A stretch of 64,000 bases of DNA from Chitinophaga jiangningensis. GTDB lineage: Bacteria > Bacteroidota > Bacteroidia > Chitinophagales > Chitinophagaceae. Under the pieces are notes generated by a model. The model was given only the letters and a program-made list of their open reading frames with translations. It was not told where the DNA came from and made no database searches. Position 1 is the first letter of the stretch, and the number at the start of each line of letters is the position of its first letter. Positions 38,137-47,225 of the stretch are shown piece after piece. Both the position numbers and the translations under genes were made by a program. The stretch spans positions 310,001-374,000 of the forward strand of contig NZ_FRBL01000003.1 in assembly GCF_900142605.1 (NCBI RefSeq), given 5' to 3'.

Positions 38137-41100
38137 GGGGTTTAAAAATAATACTAATACTACTGGTCATCGCTGTACCTGCATACAGCCAGCAACCTTT
38201 CTTACAGCAGGCTTTCCGCCAGCCGGCGGCCAGCGCTAAACCATGGGTGCTGTGGTATTGGATGCATGCCGCTGTATCCAAAGCGGGGATCAGGGCGGAC
38301 CTGGAAGCCATGCAGCAGGCCGGAATAGGCGGTGCCTACCTGGTAGCCATTAAGGATACCACCACAGCTGTAAGCTTTTCACCGGCAGCGCGACAACTTA
38401 GCCCCGAATGGTGGGAGATGGTGCGCTACGCCATGCACGAGGCTAAGCGATTAGGCCTGGAGCTGGGTATGCACCTGAGCGACGGCTTCTCCACGGCCGG
38501 TGGGCCCTGGATTACCCCGGAGGAATCCATGCAGCAACTGGTATGGACTAAAAATTACATTAGCGCCGGCAACAGCGCACCCATCACCTTAGCACAACCA
38601 ATAACCCGGGAAGGTTATTATAAAGATATTGCCGTATATGCTTACCCGTTAGCAGCACCGCTGGAGCAACTACAACCTGTGGTGACAACCAGTACCGGTG
38701 CCGCAGCCGATTTCCTGGCCACACCGGGAAATAAACAAAGTTTTAAATCGGAAGCGGATTGCTGGATTCAATATACCTACCCGGCACCTTATACTGTTAA
38801 ATCGGTTCACATTGAAACTGGCACTAACAACTATCCCGCACAGCGGCTAACATTGCAATGCAGTAATAACGGTAAGGAATTCCGGACCGTCATGCATTTT
38901 GTAGCTGCCCGCCATGGCTGGAAGGATAACGTACAGGGATATACGTATAGCATAACACCCACCACCGCCCGGTACTTCCGGCTGGTATATGAAAAAGATG
39001 GTGCTGCCGCCGGCGCAGAAGACCTGGACGCTGCCAAGTGGAAACCAACACTAAAAGTAACCGGTATCTACCTCAACAATGAATCCGCCATCAATGGGTT
39101 CGAAGGTAAAAACGGCAGCATCTGGCGGGCCACACCTCTTACCACCGCCTCACAGGCGCCGGATGCGATACCGTTACAACAAATCATAACGCTTACGGAT
39201 AAACTACAACCAGACGGACGGCTTAACTGGCGCCCGCCTCCGGGCAACTGGGTAATTGTAAGAATGGGCCATACCTCTACCGGCGAAGTGAACTATACCG
39301 GCGGTGCAGGCAAGGGACTGGAATGTGATAAATTCAGCGCAGCTGCCATCAACAAACAATTTGACCACTGGTTTGCTGAGGCCTTCCCGAAAACAGATCC
39401 GGCACTGGCAAAGGAAGTGCTTAAAACTTTGTACATCGATAGCTGGGAGTGCGGCAGTCAGAACTGGTCAGCACAATTCCCGCAGGAGTTCCGCAAACGC
39501 AGAGGGTATAGCCTGATGCCATACCTGCCCGTGATGGCAGGTATCCCCGTGGAGAGTGCCGCGGTATCAGAAAAAGTCCTCCATGACGTCAGGCAAACCA
39601 TTGCGGACCTGATCAGCGAAGTGTTCTTCAAAACCCTGGCCACACGGGCCCATGCCATAGGGTGTAGGTTCAGCACGGAAAGCGTGGCCCCTGTGATGAT
39701 GGGCGATGGCATGCTGCATTATCAATATGCGGATATTCCCATGGGCGAATTCTGGTTTAATAGTCCCACCCACGATAAACCCAATGATATGCTCGACGCC
39801 ATCAGCGGCGCTCATGTCTACGGCAAAAATATTGTGCAGGCAGAAGCCTTTACCACTTTACGCATGGATTGGAGCGAACACCCGGGTGGCCTTAAGATTA
39901 CCGGCGACCGCAATCTGGCGCTGGGAGTAAATCGTATGGTCATGCACGTGTTTTCACACAACCCGTGGACGAACCGCCGCCCCGGTATGACACTGGATGG
40001 TGTGGGACTCTACTACCAGCGCGATCAAACCTGGTTTAAGCAAAGCAAGGCCTGGATCAGTTATATCACCCGCTGTCAGTCGCTCCTGCAACAAGGCCGC
40101 CGGGTGACTGATATCGCTGTGTTTACTGGTGATCAACTGCCGCGCCGCGCACTTACGCAAGACAGGTTCGTTCATACACTGCCAGGCCTTTTCGGTCAGC
40201 AGCGACTCCAAACCGAGCAAGCCCGCCTCGAAAATAAGGGGCTGCCAATGCGCACGATGCCGGAAGGGGTCACGCATTCCGCTAACATGGCCGACCCCGA
40301 CAAATGGGTGGATGCTTTGAGAGGCTATTCTTACGATAGCTTTAACCCCGACGCACTGCTGAAAATGTCCGTTAAAAACGGCAGGGTAGTGCTGCCAGGT
40401 GGTGCAAGCTACGCCGTGCTGGTAATTCCTGACACGCATCCGCTGATGCCGGATGCCGGCCAATGGTCACTGCCGGTAGCGAAAAAATTGCTGCAGCTGA
40501 TCAACGAGGGCACCAAAGTTATACTGCATCCCAATACACCGGTACATGGCATCGGCTTTAAGGATGACGATGTTGCCTTACAAAAGATATTTACCGCCAT
40601 CCAAGCAAAAGCAATTCCTGCGCCTTTTAACAACACATCCTTGCTGGAGCTGGGCATTCCAAAGGACCTGGAAGTGCTGACCGGACAAGGCGCCATTGCC
40701 TGGTGTCACCGCAGCACCGCCAAGGCGGAGATTTACTTTATTGCTAACCAGCAAGCCTATACGCAGCAGCCAGCCATTCGTTTACGGGGAAAAGGTATGC
40801 CTGAAATCTGGGACCCGGTTACCGGGGAAACCTCCACATTGGCAGCTGGTAACAATAATACATTCCAGCTTACCCTGGCACCGGCACAATCTGTTTTTAT
40901 AATTTTATATAAAGATGGACAATGCCGTGGGGATCAACTGCCGGTACTAACCCCGGCGCCTACACGGGTAGCTCTCAAAGCCCCATGGCAGCTAGCTTTC
41001 GACGAGGCCAATGGAGGGCCTGCCACGCCGGTGCAAATGGACACCCTGCGTAGCTGGACCCAGCTGCCGGATTCCGCAGCAGCTTATTATTCCGGCACTG

Positions 41101-41441
41101 TGGTATACCGTACAACATTTAATGTGCCCGCCACCGGTCAGAAAAAACAATATCATCTCCAGTTAGACAGTATTTTTAATATTGCCACCGTGACAATTAA
41201 CGGAACCGACTGCGGCACACTATGGACGCCGCCTTTCCGGTTGGATGTTACGAAGGCAATCATAGCCGGCAACAATACGCTGGAAATAGCTGTCACCAAT
41301 ACCTGGCATAACCGGTTGATCTGGGATCACTATCTGCCAGCGGATAAGCGGGTGACCAACACCACGGCGCCTTACCGGTTTAAGGACGAAACACTACTGC
41401 CGGCCGGCATTGTAGGAAATGTAGCACTGTTGATACAATGA
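38133..41441 (+). CDS. GH106 alpha-L-rhamnosidase
   Basis: A 1102-residue exported enzyme with signal peptide ending AYSQ. The family opening PWVLWYWMHAAVSKAGIRAD and IGGAYLVAI is clear. Likely catalytic Glu residues are Glu439 in IDSWECG and Glu516 in FSTESVAP. The barrel is followed by several beta domains and a C-terminal galactose-binding-like domain with ATVTINGTDCGTLWTPPFR and NNTLEIAVTNTW. GH106 removes alpha-L-rhamnose; the RG-II member acts on chain B. ATGA overlaps join it to both neighbours. Confidence 0.92.
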   Translation: MRGLKIILILLVIAVPAYSQQPFLQQAFRQPAASAKPWVLWYWMHAAVSKAGIRADLEAMQQAGIGGAYLVAIKDTTTAVSFSPAARQLSPEWWEMVRYAMHEAKRLGLELGMHLSDGFSTAGGPWITPEESMQQLVWTKNYISAGNSAPITLAQPITREGYYKDIAVYAYPLAAPLEQLQPVVTTSTGAAADFLATPGNKQSFKSEADCWIQYTYPAPYTVKSVHIETGTNNYPAQRLTLQCSNNGKEFRTVMHFVAARHGWKDNVQGYTYSITPTTARYFRLVYEKDGAAAGAEDLDAAKWKPTLKVTGIYLNNESAINGFEGKNGSIWRATPLTTASQAPDAIPLQQIITLTDKLQPDGRLNWRPPPGNWVIVRMGHTSTGEVNYTGGAGKGLECDKFSAAAINKQFDHWFAEAFPKTDPALAKEVLKTLYIDSWECGSQNWSAQFPQEFRKRRGYSLMPYLPVMAGIPVESAAVSEKVLHDVRQTIADLISEVFFKTLATRAHAIGCRFSTESVAPVMMGDGMLHYQYADIPMGEFWFNSPTHDKPNDMLDAISGAHVYGKNIVQAEAFTTLRMDWSEHPGGLKITGDRNLALGVNRMVMHVFSHNPWTNRRPGMTLDGVGLYYQRDQTWFKQSKAWISYITRCQSLLQQGRRVTDIAVFTGDQLPRRALTQDRFVHTLPGLFGQQRLQTEQARLENKGLPMRTMPEGVTHSANMADPDKWVDALRGYSYDSFNPDALLKMSVKNGRVVLPGGASYAVLVIPDTHPLMPDAGQWSLPVAKKLLQLINEGTKVILHPNTPVHGIGFKDDDVALQKIFTAIQAKAIPAPFNNTSLLELGIPKDLEVLTGQGAIAWCHRSTAKAEIYFIANQQAYTQQPAIRLRGKGMPEIWDPVTGETSTLAAGNNNTFQLTLAPAQSVFIILYKDGQCRGDQLPVLTPAPTRVALKAPWQLAFDEANGGPATPVQMDTLRSWTQLPDSAAAYYSGTVVYRTTFNVPATGQKKQYHLQLDSIFNIATVTINGTDCGTLWTPPFRLDVTKAIIAGNNTLEIAVTNTWHNRLIWDHYLPADKRVTNTTAPYRFKDETLLPAGIVGNVALLIQ

Positions 41442-43720
41442 GAACATTAATATTACAATTGGCGCTGTTACTGCAAGGCTCCATGGCTACAGCCCAGTAT
41501 AGCCAGAATTATGACATCACCTGGACCACACCCGGCGAAAACGCTGGCGCGTCCATGCCTTGCGGAGGAGGCGACATTGGCATGAACATCTGGGTAGAAA
41601 AAGGTGACCTGCTTGTTTATGTAGCACGAAGTGGCAGCCTGGATGAAAATAACGGGCTGATGAAAACCGGTCGCCTGCGGATTAAGCTATCACCGAATCC
41701 CTTTACGGGGAAGGAATTCCGTCAACAGCTGCACCTACGCGAAGGATATGTAACCGTTGCGGGCCAGGCCAATGGTGTTAGGGCCAGTATTATAATATGG
41801 GCGGATGTAATGCAACCGGTAGCCCACTTTCAAATTACGGCCAACAAGCCGGTAGCTGTGGAGGCGGCCTATGAAAACTGGCGCTACCAAAACCGCACCG
41901 TCGCAGCCAGGGAAAATTTCGGTAACTCCTGGAAATGGGCCGCACCTAAAAACAACATCGTCCGCAAGGATAGTATCACCTTCACGCGGGAAGGCGTACT
42001 ATTCTATCATCACAATACCGCTAAAACGATATTCGATAGCACGGTTATACAGCAGGGCCTCACGGCGGTAAAAGACAGTCTGTATAATCCGCTGCGCTAC
42101 CTCGCCTTTGGCGGCAGCTTCTATGGTAAAGGGTTTGAAGCCGCTGGTACCTATAACGGCATATATGCCAATACGGATTTCCGTGGCTGGCAACTGCGTT
42201 CGACCCGTAATGCCAGTCGCCACGAACTCACCCTGGCACTGGCCACCCTGCAAACGGAAGACCTCGGCGCCTGGCAGCAGCAATTATACAAGCTGATGGC
42301 CACTGCCAATAAAAATATGGTTCACCAAAACCGCGAATGGTGGCAGGAATTCTGGAACCGGAGCTTTATTGAAACCACCCAACAAAGCACCTGGGAGCTG
42401 GGCCGTAATTACCAGCTGTTCCGATATATGCTGGCCTGCAATGCTAACGGTTACTGGCCCACGAAATTTAACGGCGGCCTGTTCACGGTGGACCCGGTGT
42501 ATACTGACACTACTATGATGCTCACGCCGGATTACCGTAACTGGGGCGGAGGACTGCATACTGCCCAGAATCAGCGCCTGGTGCATTTTCCCATGATCAA
42601 ATCAGGCGACTGGGATCTGATGCAGCCACAGCTCAATTTCTATCTCCGCCTGCTACCCACGGCAGAATTGCGGTCGAAAGTATACTGGAACCACGGGGGC
42701 GCTTGCTTTACGGAGCAGATGGAAAACTACGGCCTGCCTGACTTTGCGGAGTACGGCCAAAAGCGCCCAGACTATTTCGACAAAGGGGTAGAATACAACG
42801 CCTGGCTGGAATACGAGTGGGATACCGTCCTGGAATTTTGTTTGATGATGCTGGAACAGGAGCGTTACACCGGCAAAAACATTAAAGATTATATTCCATT
42901 TATCGAAAGCTGCCTCCGCTTCTTCGATGAGCATTACCAATACCTCGCTAAGCGCCGGGGCCGCCATGCGCTGGACGATAAGGGCAAGCTGATACTCTAT
43001 CCCGGTTCAGCCGCAGAAACGTATAAGATGGCCTATAACGCAACGTCCACCATTGCAGCGTTGCAGACGATCAGTTCCCGGCTGCTGGAGCTGCCGGCAG
43101 GTTACCTGAGTGAGGCGCAAAAGCAGCAATGGATGGCATTTCGCAACCGGATACCTGATATTAATTATACCAGCCAGTACGGCGCTGTTACCATTGCGCC
43201 CGCACGTAGCTGGGAAAGAATTAATAACGTTGAGTCGCCACAGTTATATCCTGTGTATCCATGGGGGTTATTCGGTATCGGCAAGCCGGGCCTCGACACG
43301 GCCCTTAATACCTGGCAAAAAGACACCAATGTGATTCGTTTCAGAAGTCATGCAGGCTGGAAACAGGATAACATCTGGGCGGCCAGGCTGGGCCTGCGCC
43401 AGGAAGCATTCGCACTCACCGCCAGGAAACTGGCAGCAGGGCCGCAGCGTTTCCCGGCCTTCTGGGGGCCAGGCTTCGACTGGTTGCCGGACCACAACTG
43501 GGGTGGCAGCGCCATGATAGGCTTCCAGGAAATGCTGCTGCAAACGGACGACAAGCGCATCTTATTATTCCCCGGCTGGCCTGCCGATAAAGATGTCCAT
43601 TTTAAATTGCACGCACCTTATAACACAACGGTAGAGGCTACACTAAAAGATGGGAAAGTGACGAAGCTGGTGGTGCTGCCGAAGGAGCGGCAAAAAGACG
43701 TTCAGATTTTATTAAACTAG
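41438..43720 (+). CDS. DUF5703 family (alpha/alpha)6 glycosidase, GH139 candidate
   Basis: A 760-residue exported protein with signal peptide ending ATAQ. The DUF5703 N-terminal beta domain is recognisable from ITWTTPGENAGASMPCGGGD, IGMNIWVEKGDLLVYVARSG and LRIKLSPNPF. The barrel has NREWWQEFWNRSFIE, RYMLACNANGYWPTKFNGG and SAAETYKMAYNATSTIAAL, similar in plan to GH95. From memory, GH139 (2-O-methyl-L-fucosidase of RG-II chain B) belongs to this group, which suits the GH127 and GH106 neighbours; this is an inference, and GH95-like activity is the main alternative. It is the last gene of the operon and runs into the double hairpin at 43733. Confidence 0.72.
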   Translation: MRTLILQLALLLQGSMATAQYSQNYDITWTTPGENAGASMPCGGGDIGMNIWVEKGDLLVYVARSGSLDENNGLMKTGRLRIKLSPNPFTGKEFRQQLHLREGYVTVAGQANGVRASIIIWADVMQPVAHFQITANKPVAVEAAYENWRYQNRTVAARENFGNSWKWAAPKNNIVRKDSITFTREGVLFYHHNTAKTIFDSTVIQQGLTAVKDSLYNPLRYLAFGGSFYGKGFEAAGTYNGIYANTDFRGWQLRSTRNASRHELTLALATLQTEDLGAWQQQLYKLMATANKNMVHQNREWWQEFWNRSFIETTQQSTWELGRNYQLFRYMLACNANGYWPTKFNGGLFTVDPVYTDTTMMLTPDYRNWGGGLHTAQNQRLVHFPMIKSGDWDLMQPQLNFYLRLLPTAELRSKVYWNHGGACFTEQMENYGLPDFAEYGQKRPDYFDKGVEYNAWLEYEWDTVLEFCLMMLEQERYTGKNIKDYIPFIESCLRFFDEHYQYLAKRRGRHALDDKGKLILYPGSAAETYKMAYNATSTIAALQTISSRLLELPAGYLSEAQKQQWMAFRNRIPDINYTSQYGAVTIAPARSWERINNVESPQLYPVYPWGLFGIGKPGLDTALNTWQKDTNVIRFRSHAGWKQDNIWAARLGLRQEAFALTARKLAAGPQRFPAFWGPGFDWLPDHNWGGSAMIGFQEMLLQTDDKRILLFPGWPADKDVHFKLHAPYNTTVEATLKDGKVTKLVVLPKERQKDVQILLN

Positions 43721-43732
43721 CCTGTCAGGTCT

Positions 43733-43804
43733 AAAGCAGTAGGGCCCCGCCGGCAGCGGGGCCCTACTGCTTTCGCCAGGGACCGAAGGTCCCTGGCTGA
43801 AGCA
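43733..43804. repeat. Overlapping double hairpin at a convergent gene end (likely bidirectional terminator)
   Basis: Hairpin A (43733-43773) has an 18-base-pair perfect stem and loop CGGCA. Hairpin B (43768-43804) has a 17-base stem with two mismatches and loop GAA. Bases 43768-43773 belong to both stems, so only one can be fully formed at a time. An A-tract follows at 43804. The element separates the plus-strand DUF5703 gene from the minus-strand acetylesterase gene. Two further copies of the same plan lie at 46448 and 55000. Confidence 0.75.
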
Positions 43805-43810
43805 AAAAAA

Positions 43811-45250
43811 TCACCAACTATCCGTTCTGAAACTAGATACCGGAAACCCTTCCGTACTATACAAATCCCCCACCACAAAATCCTTAAACGCATACCTCAC
43901 TGCCACCGGCGCACTCACTTCCGCTGCGCTCACCTGGATGGTACCCTGTTTAATCACCGCCGTAGCCGGATAAAACTTTTTATCACTGCCTGCAATTTCA
44001 AACTGTTCCAATGGTTTGCCAAAGGAGGTGAGGCCATTCGGCGCGTCTTTGAATTTGATGGTAGCCACATTGCCATTGATGAGTAAGGAATCGTAATCCG
44101 GGCTGCTGGCTGCAAATCCTTTCTGCTGATACGTTTGAGCCAGCGCGAGGTAGGCAAATCTTTTACCACCGGTTTCTTTATCAGCCGGGTGAATACTTTT
44201 GGATTCGCCGATGTCCATCAGCACTACCATGCCACTGTTAGGGATGGTGTGAGCTGCTTTACGCTGCGCATCGCGGAGGTAGGCGGAGTTCCTGAATTCG
44301 TCGCGCTTAGGATCGGGGTGCTGTACATAAGTGTAAGGAGCAATCTGCGCGAAGTAGAAAGGGAAATCTCCCTGGCCAAATTCATTCCTCCAGGATTTTA
44401 CCATGGCAGGAAACAGCGTTTCATATTGGGCAGGGCGATCGGCGTTGGTTTCGCCCTGGTACCAGATACAGCCTTTGATGGTATAACCGATGAAAGGATG
44501 TAACATACCATTATAAAGGGTAGTAGCTACCTTGTTGGTAAGCTTGGTGCTGGCATCCGGCATTTTGATGTCGGTAAACTGTTGAAGGGCGCTGGTGCTC
44601 ATAAAGGCTTCCGCCGGAGAGCCGCCGTAGCTGATGCATACCAGTCCTACTGGTACTTTGAGGCGTTGCTGCAGCAACCTGCCAAAGTAATAGGCGGTAG
44701 CGCTGAAGTTAGTAACAGATTCCGGTTCGGCTGCTTTCCACTCACTTTGTTTGCAGGTGTCCTGCGGTGCACCGGTTACTGCTCTCGGAAGCGTGAACAG
44801 GCGCAGCTGCGCATTGGAGGAGTTGAAGATGGCATCATTAGAGCCAAGGATGGGCTGGTCTTTAAAGCCTTTCATGGGCATTTCCATATTGGATTGCCCG
44901 CTGCAGAGCCATACTTCGCCGATCAGTACATTCTTCAGCGTTAGTGGAGTGCCGTCTGAAATCGTGATGTCATAAGGCCCACCGGCTACGGGAGTGGCTA
45001 CCTGTAGTTTCCATTTTCCGGTAGCATCAGCTTTTTCCGCATACTTTTTCTTGTTCCAGGAAGTGGTAACGGTAACGGTACTGCCGGGTTTGGCCCAGCC
45101 CCAGATGGCAGCGTTGGTTTGTTGCTGCAGTACCATGTTGTCACCAAAAAAATAAGGCATTTTAACAGTAGCGGCTGCACGTTGTACCTGTAACAGCAGT
45201 GGCAGCGCCAACAGTAACATCAGTTGTTTAAATCGCGACATAAAGTGCAT
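43811..45250 (-). CDS. SGNH-type sialate O-acetylesterase-like carbohydrate esterase (CE20-like)
   Basis: The product is a 479-residue exported esterase. The start at 45250 gives a standard signal peptide (MHFMSRFKQLMLLLALPLL, ending RAAA); the longer frame reaching 45346 would overlap the AraC gene and bury the signal, so it was rejected. 45241 is an equally possible Met. Family motifs are GEVWLCSGQSNMEMPM with the catalytic Ser, CISYGGSPAEAF, IWYQGETNADR and HPADKETGGKR with the catalytic Asp/His region. Such enzymes remove acetyl groups from sialic acids, xylan or pectic sugars. RG-II carries acetyl groups on aceric acid and methylfucose, so it probably serves the pectin locus although it lies on the opposite strand. 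AraC lies 34 bases upstream. Confidence 0.85.
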   Translation of the reverse strand: MHFMSRFKQLMLLLALPLLLQVQRAAATVKMPYFFGDNMVLQQQTNAAIWGWAKPGSTVTVTTSWNKKKYAEKADATGKWKLQVATPVAGGPYDITISDGTPLTLKNVLIGEVWLCSGQSNMEMPMKGFKDQPILGSNDAIFNSSNAQLRLFTLPRAVTGAPQDTCKQSEWKAAEPESVTNFSATAYYFGRLLQQRLKVPVGLVCISYGGSPAEAFMSTSALQQFTDIKMPDASTKLTNKVATTLYNGMLHPFIGYTIKGCIWYQGETNADRPAQYETLFPAMVKSWRNEFGQGDFPFYFAQIAPYTYVQHPDPKRDEFRNSAYLRDAQRKAAHTIPNSGMVVLMDIGESKSIHPADKETGGKRFAYLALAQTYQQKGFAASSPDYDSLLINGNVATIKFKDAPNGLTSFGKPLEQFEIAGSDKKFYPATAVIKQGTIQVSAAEVSAPVAVRYAFKDFVVGDLYSTEGFPVSSFRTDSW

Positions 45251-45284
45251 GTTTCTGTATTGTATTATTGGCAAATGAATGAGT

Positions 45285-46241
45285 TCAGGAAGGTGATTTA
45301 CGCTGGTCGTTATTGAGCAGCCGGTATTTTTTGGGCGACATCCCAATCACTGCCCGGAAGCGCCTGGAAAAATAATAAGGATCATCGAAGCCCATGCTGA
45401 AGGCGATATCCTTTACCGAGCGGGTGGTGAAATCCAGCTGTTGACAAGCCTTTTGCATCTTTAATTGTACGAAATAATCGATCGGGGCGTACCCTGTCTT
45501 CTGCTTAAATAAATTAGAAAACCTTGATACGGAGTAATTATACTGTTTGCCCAGCTCGTTCAGCGAAATCTTATCATTGATGCGCTGCTGCATGTATAGG
45601 ATGGCATTATCTACGCAATCGGATTTATCCGTGAGCGTGGCTTCATAATGCCGGGTGTTATAAATGAATAGGTTGAGGTACTGCACCAGGCCCATGTTGG
45701 CATACACCAGGTTATCCAGACTATACCCCAGCTCCAGTGATTTGTATATCTTGTTAAACAGGGGGATGATGTCGCCATTATTTTTGATGTACTGCGGTTC
45801 AAAATATTTCTGTGCTGCCTGCATGCGGTTAAATTCTGGCAGAGCATCCCCGCCAAAGTGTATCCAGTAAATGCTCCATGGATTATCTTCACTGCTGCCA
45901 TAGGCATGTTCCATATGTTGTGGAAGAATAAAGCATTCGTTAGGTCCTACTTCATATCGCTTGCCGTTCACCTGGAACCACCCATAGCCATCTACACAAA
46001 AGAAGAGAAAGTTTTCAGGCAAACCTTTTTTGCGATAGGTGTAATGGTCCTGTGCTTTAGGGTAATAGCCTATGGAGCGGATGTGCAGGGCTTTCATCAG
46101 CTCATTGCTTTGCACTTTCGCTTTCAGTACAATTTTGGGAATTTCTATCCGGTGCCGGCCAATGCCATACCAGATATTTTTGTGCGAGCCTTTTTTGTTC
46201 TCGGTCTCTTTTTCTGCCAGGTGGCTGCTGTTTGGTTGCAT
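45285..46241 (-). CDS. AraC family transcriptional regulator
   Basis: A 318-residue cytoplasmic regulator. The N-terminal cupin-like sensor domain has GPNECFILPQHMEHAYG and WSIYWIHFGG, as in sugar-responsive AraC proteins. The C-terminal part carries two helix-turn-helix units: ISLNELGKQYNYSVSRFSNL and VKDIAFSMGFDDPYYFSRRF, ending in GMSPKKYR. It is encoded next to the acetylesterase and no hybrid two-component system or sigma factor was found near the pectin operon, so it is the best local candidate for controlling it. The ligand, probably a released monosaccharide, is unknown. Confidence 0.9.
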   Translation of the reverse strand: MQPNSSHLAEKETENKKGSHKNIWYGIGRHRIEIPKIVLKAKVQSNELMKALHIRSIGYYPKAQDHYTYRKKGLPENFLFFCVDGYGWFQVNGKRYEVGPNECFILPQHMEHAYGSSEDNPWSIYWIHFGGDALPEFNRMQAAQKYFEPQYIKNNGDIIPLFNKIYKSLELGYSLDNLVYANMGLVQYLNLFIYNTRHYEATLTDKSDCVDNAILYMQQRINDKISLNELGKQYNYSVSRFSNLFKQKTGYAPIDYFVQLKMQKACQQLDFTTRSVKDIAFSMGFDDPYYFSRRFRAVIGMSPKKYRLLNNDQRKSPS

Positions 46242-46771
46242 AAAACGTGGATTCCTAATGGACGATTAAATTACTAGTATTTATGTAGATGCGCAAGCGT
46301 GAATTTTAATTTTATAGGCCTTCCGCCGCTCCTACGAATCCTTCCCGCGTAAGTTTCATGGGCAGGTGGGCGCAGGTGCGCATAATTGCCCCAATTCCAT
46401 TGCCGAAGGCAACGGATGGATTCGGAATCCTTCGGGTGTGAGTCTCGGGGGTAAGTGGCGCAGGTGCGCCACTTGCCCCAAAATCCGTCGCCGAAGGCGA
46501 CGGATTTTGGGGCAAACTGTTAAACACTGTCAACTACTGTTAAATAGCGTTAAGAGAACTCATGCTCCTGCAGCACCAACATCTCCCTAAACACAACACA
46601 GGCTTATATTGCAGGTTTTCCTTAACATTTCCGCTTCACCAACGCTGCTGTAGCAGCAGTGTTTTGAACTTTAAACTTCCTTAATTTGGCTATATCTAAA
46701 TAACAAACCAGATATGCTGAACACTCAGTATGACTGAAAAAACAATCATCACAAAAACTAAATTAAAAATT
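46242..46771. other. Gene-free region between AraC and EF-hand genes
   Basis: 530 bases between divergent genes. It contains the tandem double-hairpin repeats (46360-46515) and AT-rich DNA before the EF-hand gene that presumably holds its promoter. Short open frames on both strands fall inside the palindromes and are not credible genes. Confidence 0.7.
46360..46515. repeat. Tandem pair of overlapping double hairpins, one decayed and one intact
   Basis: In the intact copy, hairpin A (46448-46479) has a 14-base stem with one G-T pair and loop AGGT. Hairpin B (46473-46515) has a perfect 20-base stem and loop GAA. Bases 46473-46479 are shared. A mutated copy with the same AGGT and GAA loops lies directly upstream (A 46360-46392, B about 46385-46427), its outer stems broken by mismatches. 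Unlike the other copies this pair lies between divergent genes, so it is not at a gene end. Confidence 0.75.
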
Positions 46772-47110
46772 ATGATGAAGCAATTATTTGTAGCAGGTTT
46801 GTTAATGGGCGCCACTTTTTTTACTGTAGAAACTTACGCACAGCAACCTCAACAGCCCCAGCAGGAAAGACCTCGCGGCGACCGTGAAGGATTTTTCAAA
46901 AAGATTGATACCGATAATGATGGAAAGCTGAGCAAAGCTGAGGTAGAGGCAGCAGCGAAAGAAGATAAAAGGACATCCAGACTGAGCGAAAATTTTGCAG
47001 CCATTGACGCGGATAAAGATGGATTCCTGACCAAGGAAGAACTGCAGGCTTACCGTAAAGCCAATCCGCCTCAGGGTGGTCCACGTCAGAAAGACGGCGG
47101 CCGGAAGTAA
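46772..47110 (+). CDS. Small exported EF-hand calcium-binding protein
   Basis: A 112-residue protein. The start at 46772 (or 46775) gives a normal signal peptide (MMKQLFVAGLLMGATFFTVE, cleaved after TYAQ); the frame opens upstream at 46730 but that start would put 14 polar residues before the signal. Two EF-hand loops are present: DTDNDGKLSKAE and DADKDGFLTKEE. A Gln/Pro-rich linker precedes them and a Pro/Gly/Lys-rich tail follows. Role unknown; calcium binding in the periplasm or at the surface is expected. It stands alone and is followed by a terminator. Confidence 0.88.
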   Translation: MMKQLFVAGLLMGATFFTVETYAQQPQQPQQERPRGDREGFFKKIDTDNDGKLSKAEVEAAAKEDKRTSRLSENFAAIDADKDGFLTKEELQAYRKANPPQGGPRQKDGGRK

Positions 47111-47140
47111 TATGGTTTTAAATACTAGTTGTGTAAAGAG

Positions 47141-47166
47141 CGGCTGCCTCCCGGCGGCCGTTTTTT
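47141..47166 (+). terminator. Intrinsic terminator after the EF-hand gene
   Basis: An 8-base G+C-rich stem (CGGCTGCC with GGCGGCCG, one G-T pair, loop TCCC) is followed at once by six T residues, 31 bases after the stop codon. Confidence 0.8.
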
Positions 47167-47198
47167 ATTTGCTGGCCCACCGGTCATACTAACTTCTG

Positions 47199-47225
47199 TG
47201 TCCCCCATGCGAAGCGTGGGGGACA
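47199..47225. repeat. Solitary GCGAAGC-loop hairpin
   Basis: A 12-base stem with one G-T pair closes on the loop GAA (core TGCGAAGCG). The GAA triloop closed by C-G is the same as in hairpin B of the double-hairpin elements, but there is no overlapping hairpin A here. Confidence 0.6.

Noticed and set aside
45251..45346. Longer N terminus for the acetylesterase gene
   Set aside because: It would overlap the AraC gene by 62 bases and place 32 residues before a good signal peptide.
46312..46590. Short frames on both strands between AraC and the EF-hand gene
   Set aside because: They translate the palindromic repeats and read as Arg- or Pro-rich low-complexity sequence.
46640..46700. Bacteroidota-type promoter (TTTG and TAnnTTTG) before the EF-hand gene
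   Set aside because: The best match, TTAATTTG, has one mismatch and its spacing to the upstream TTTG is too short.
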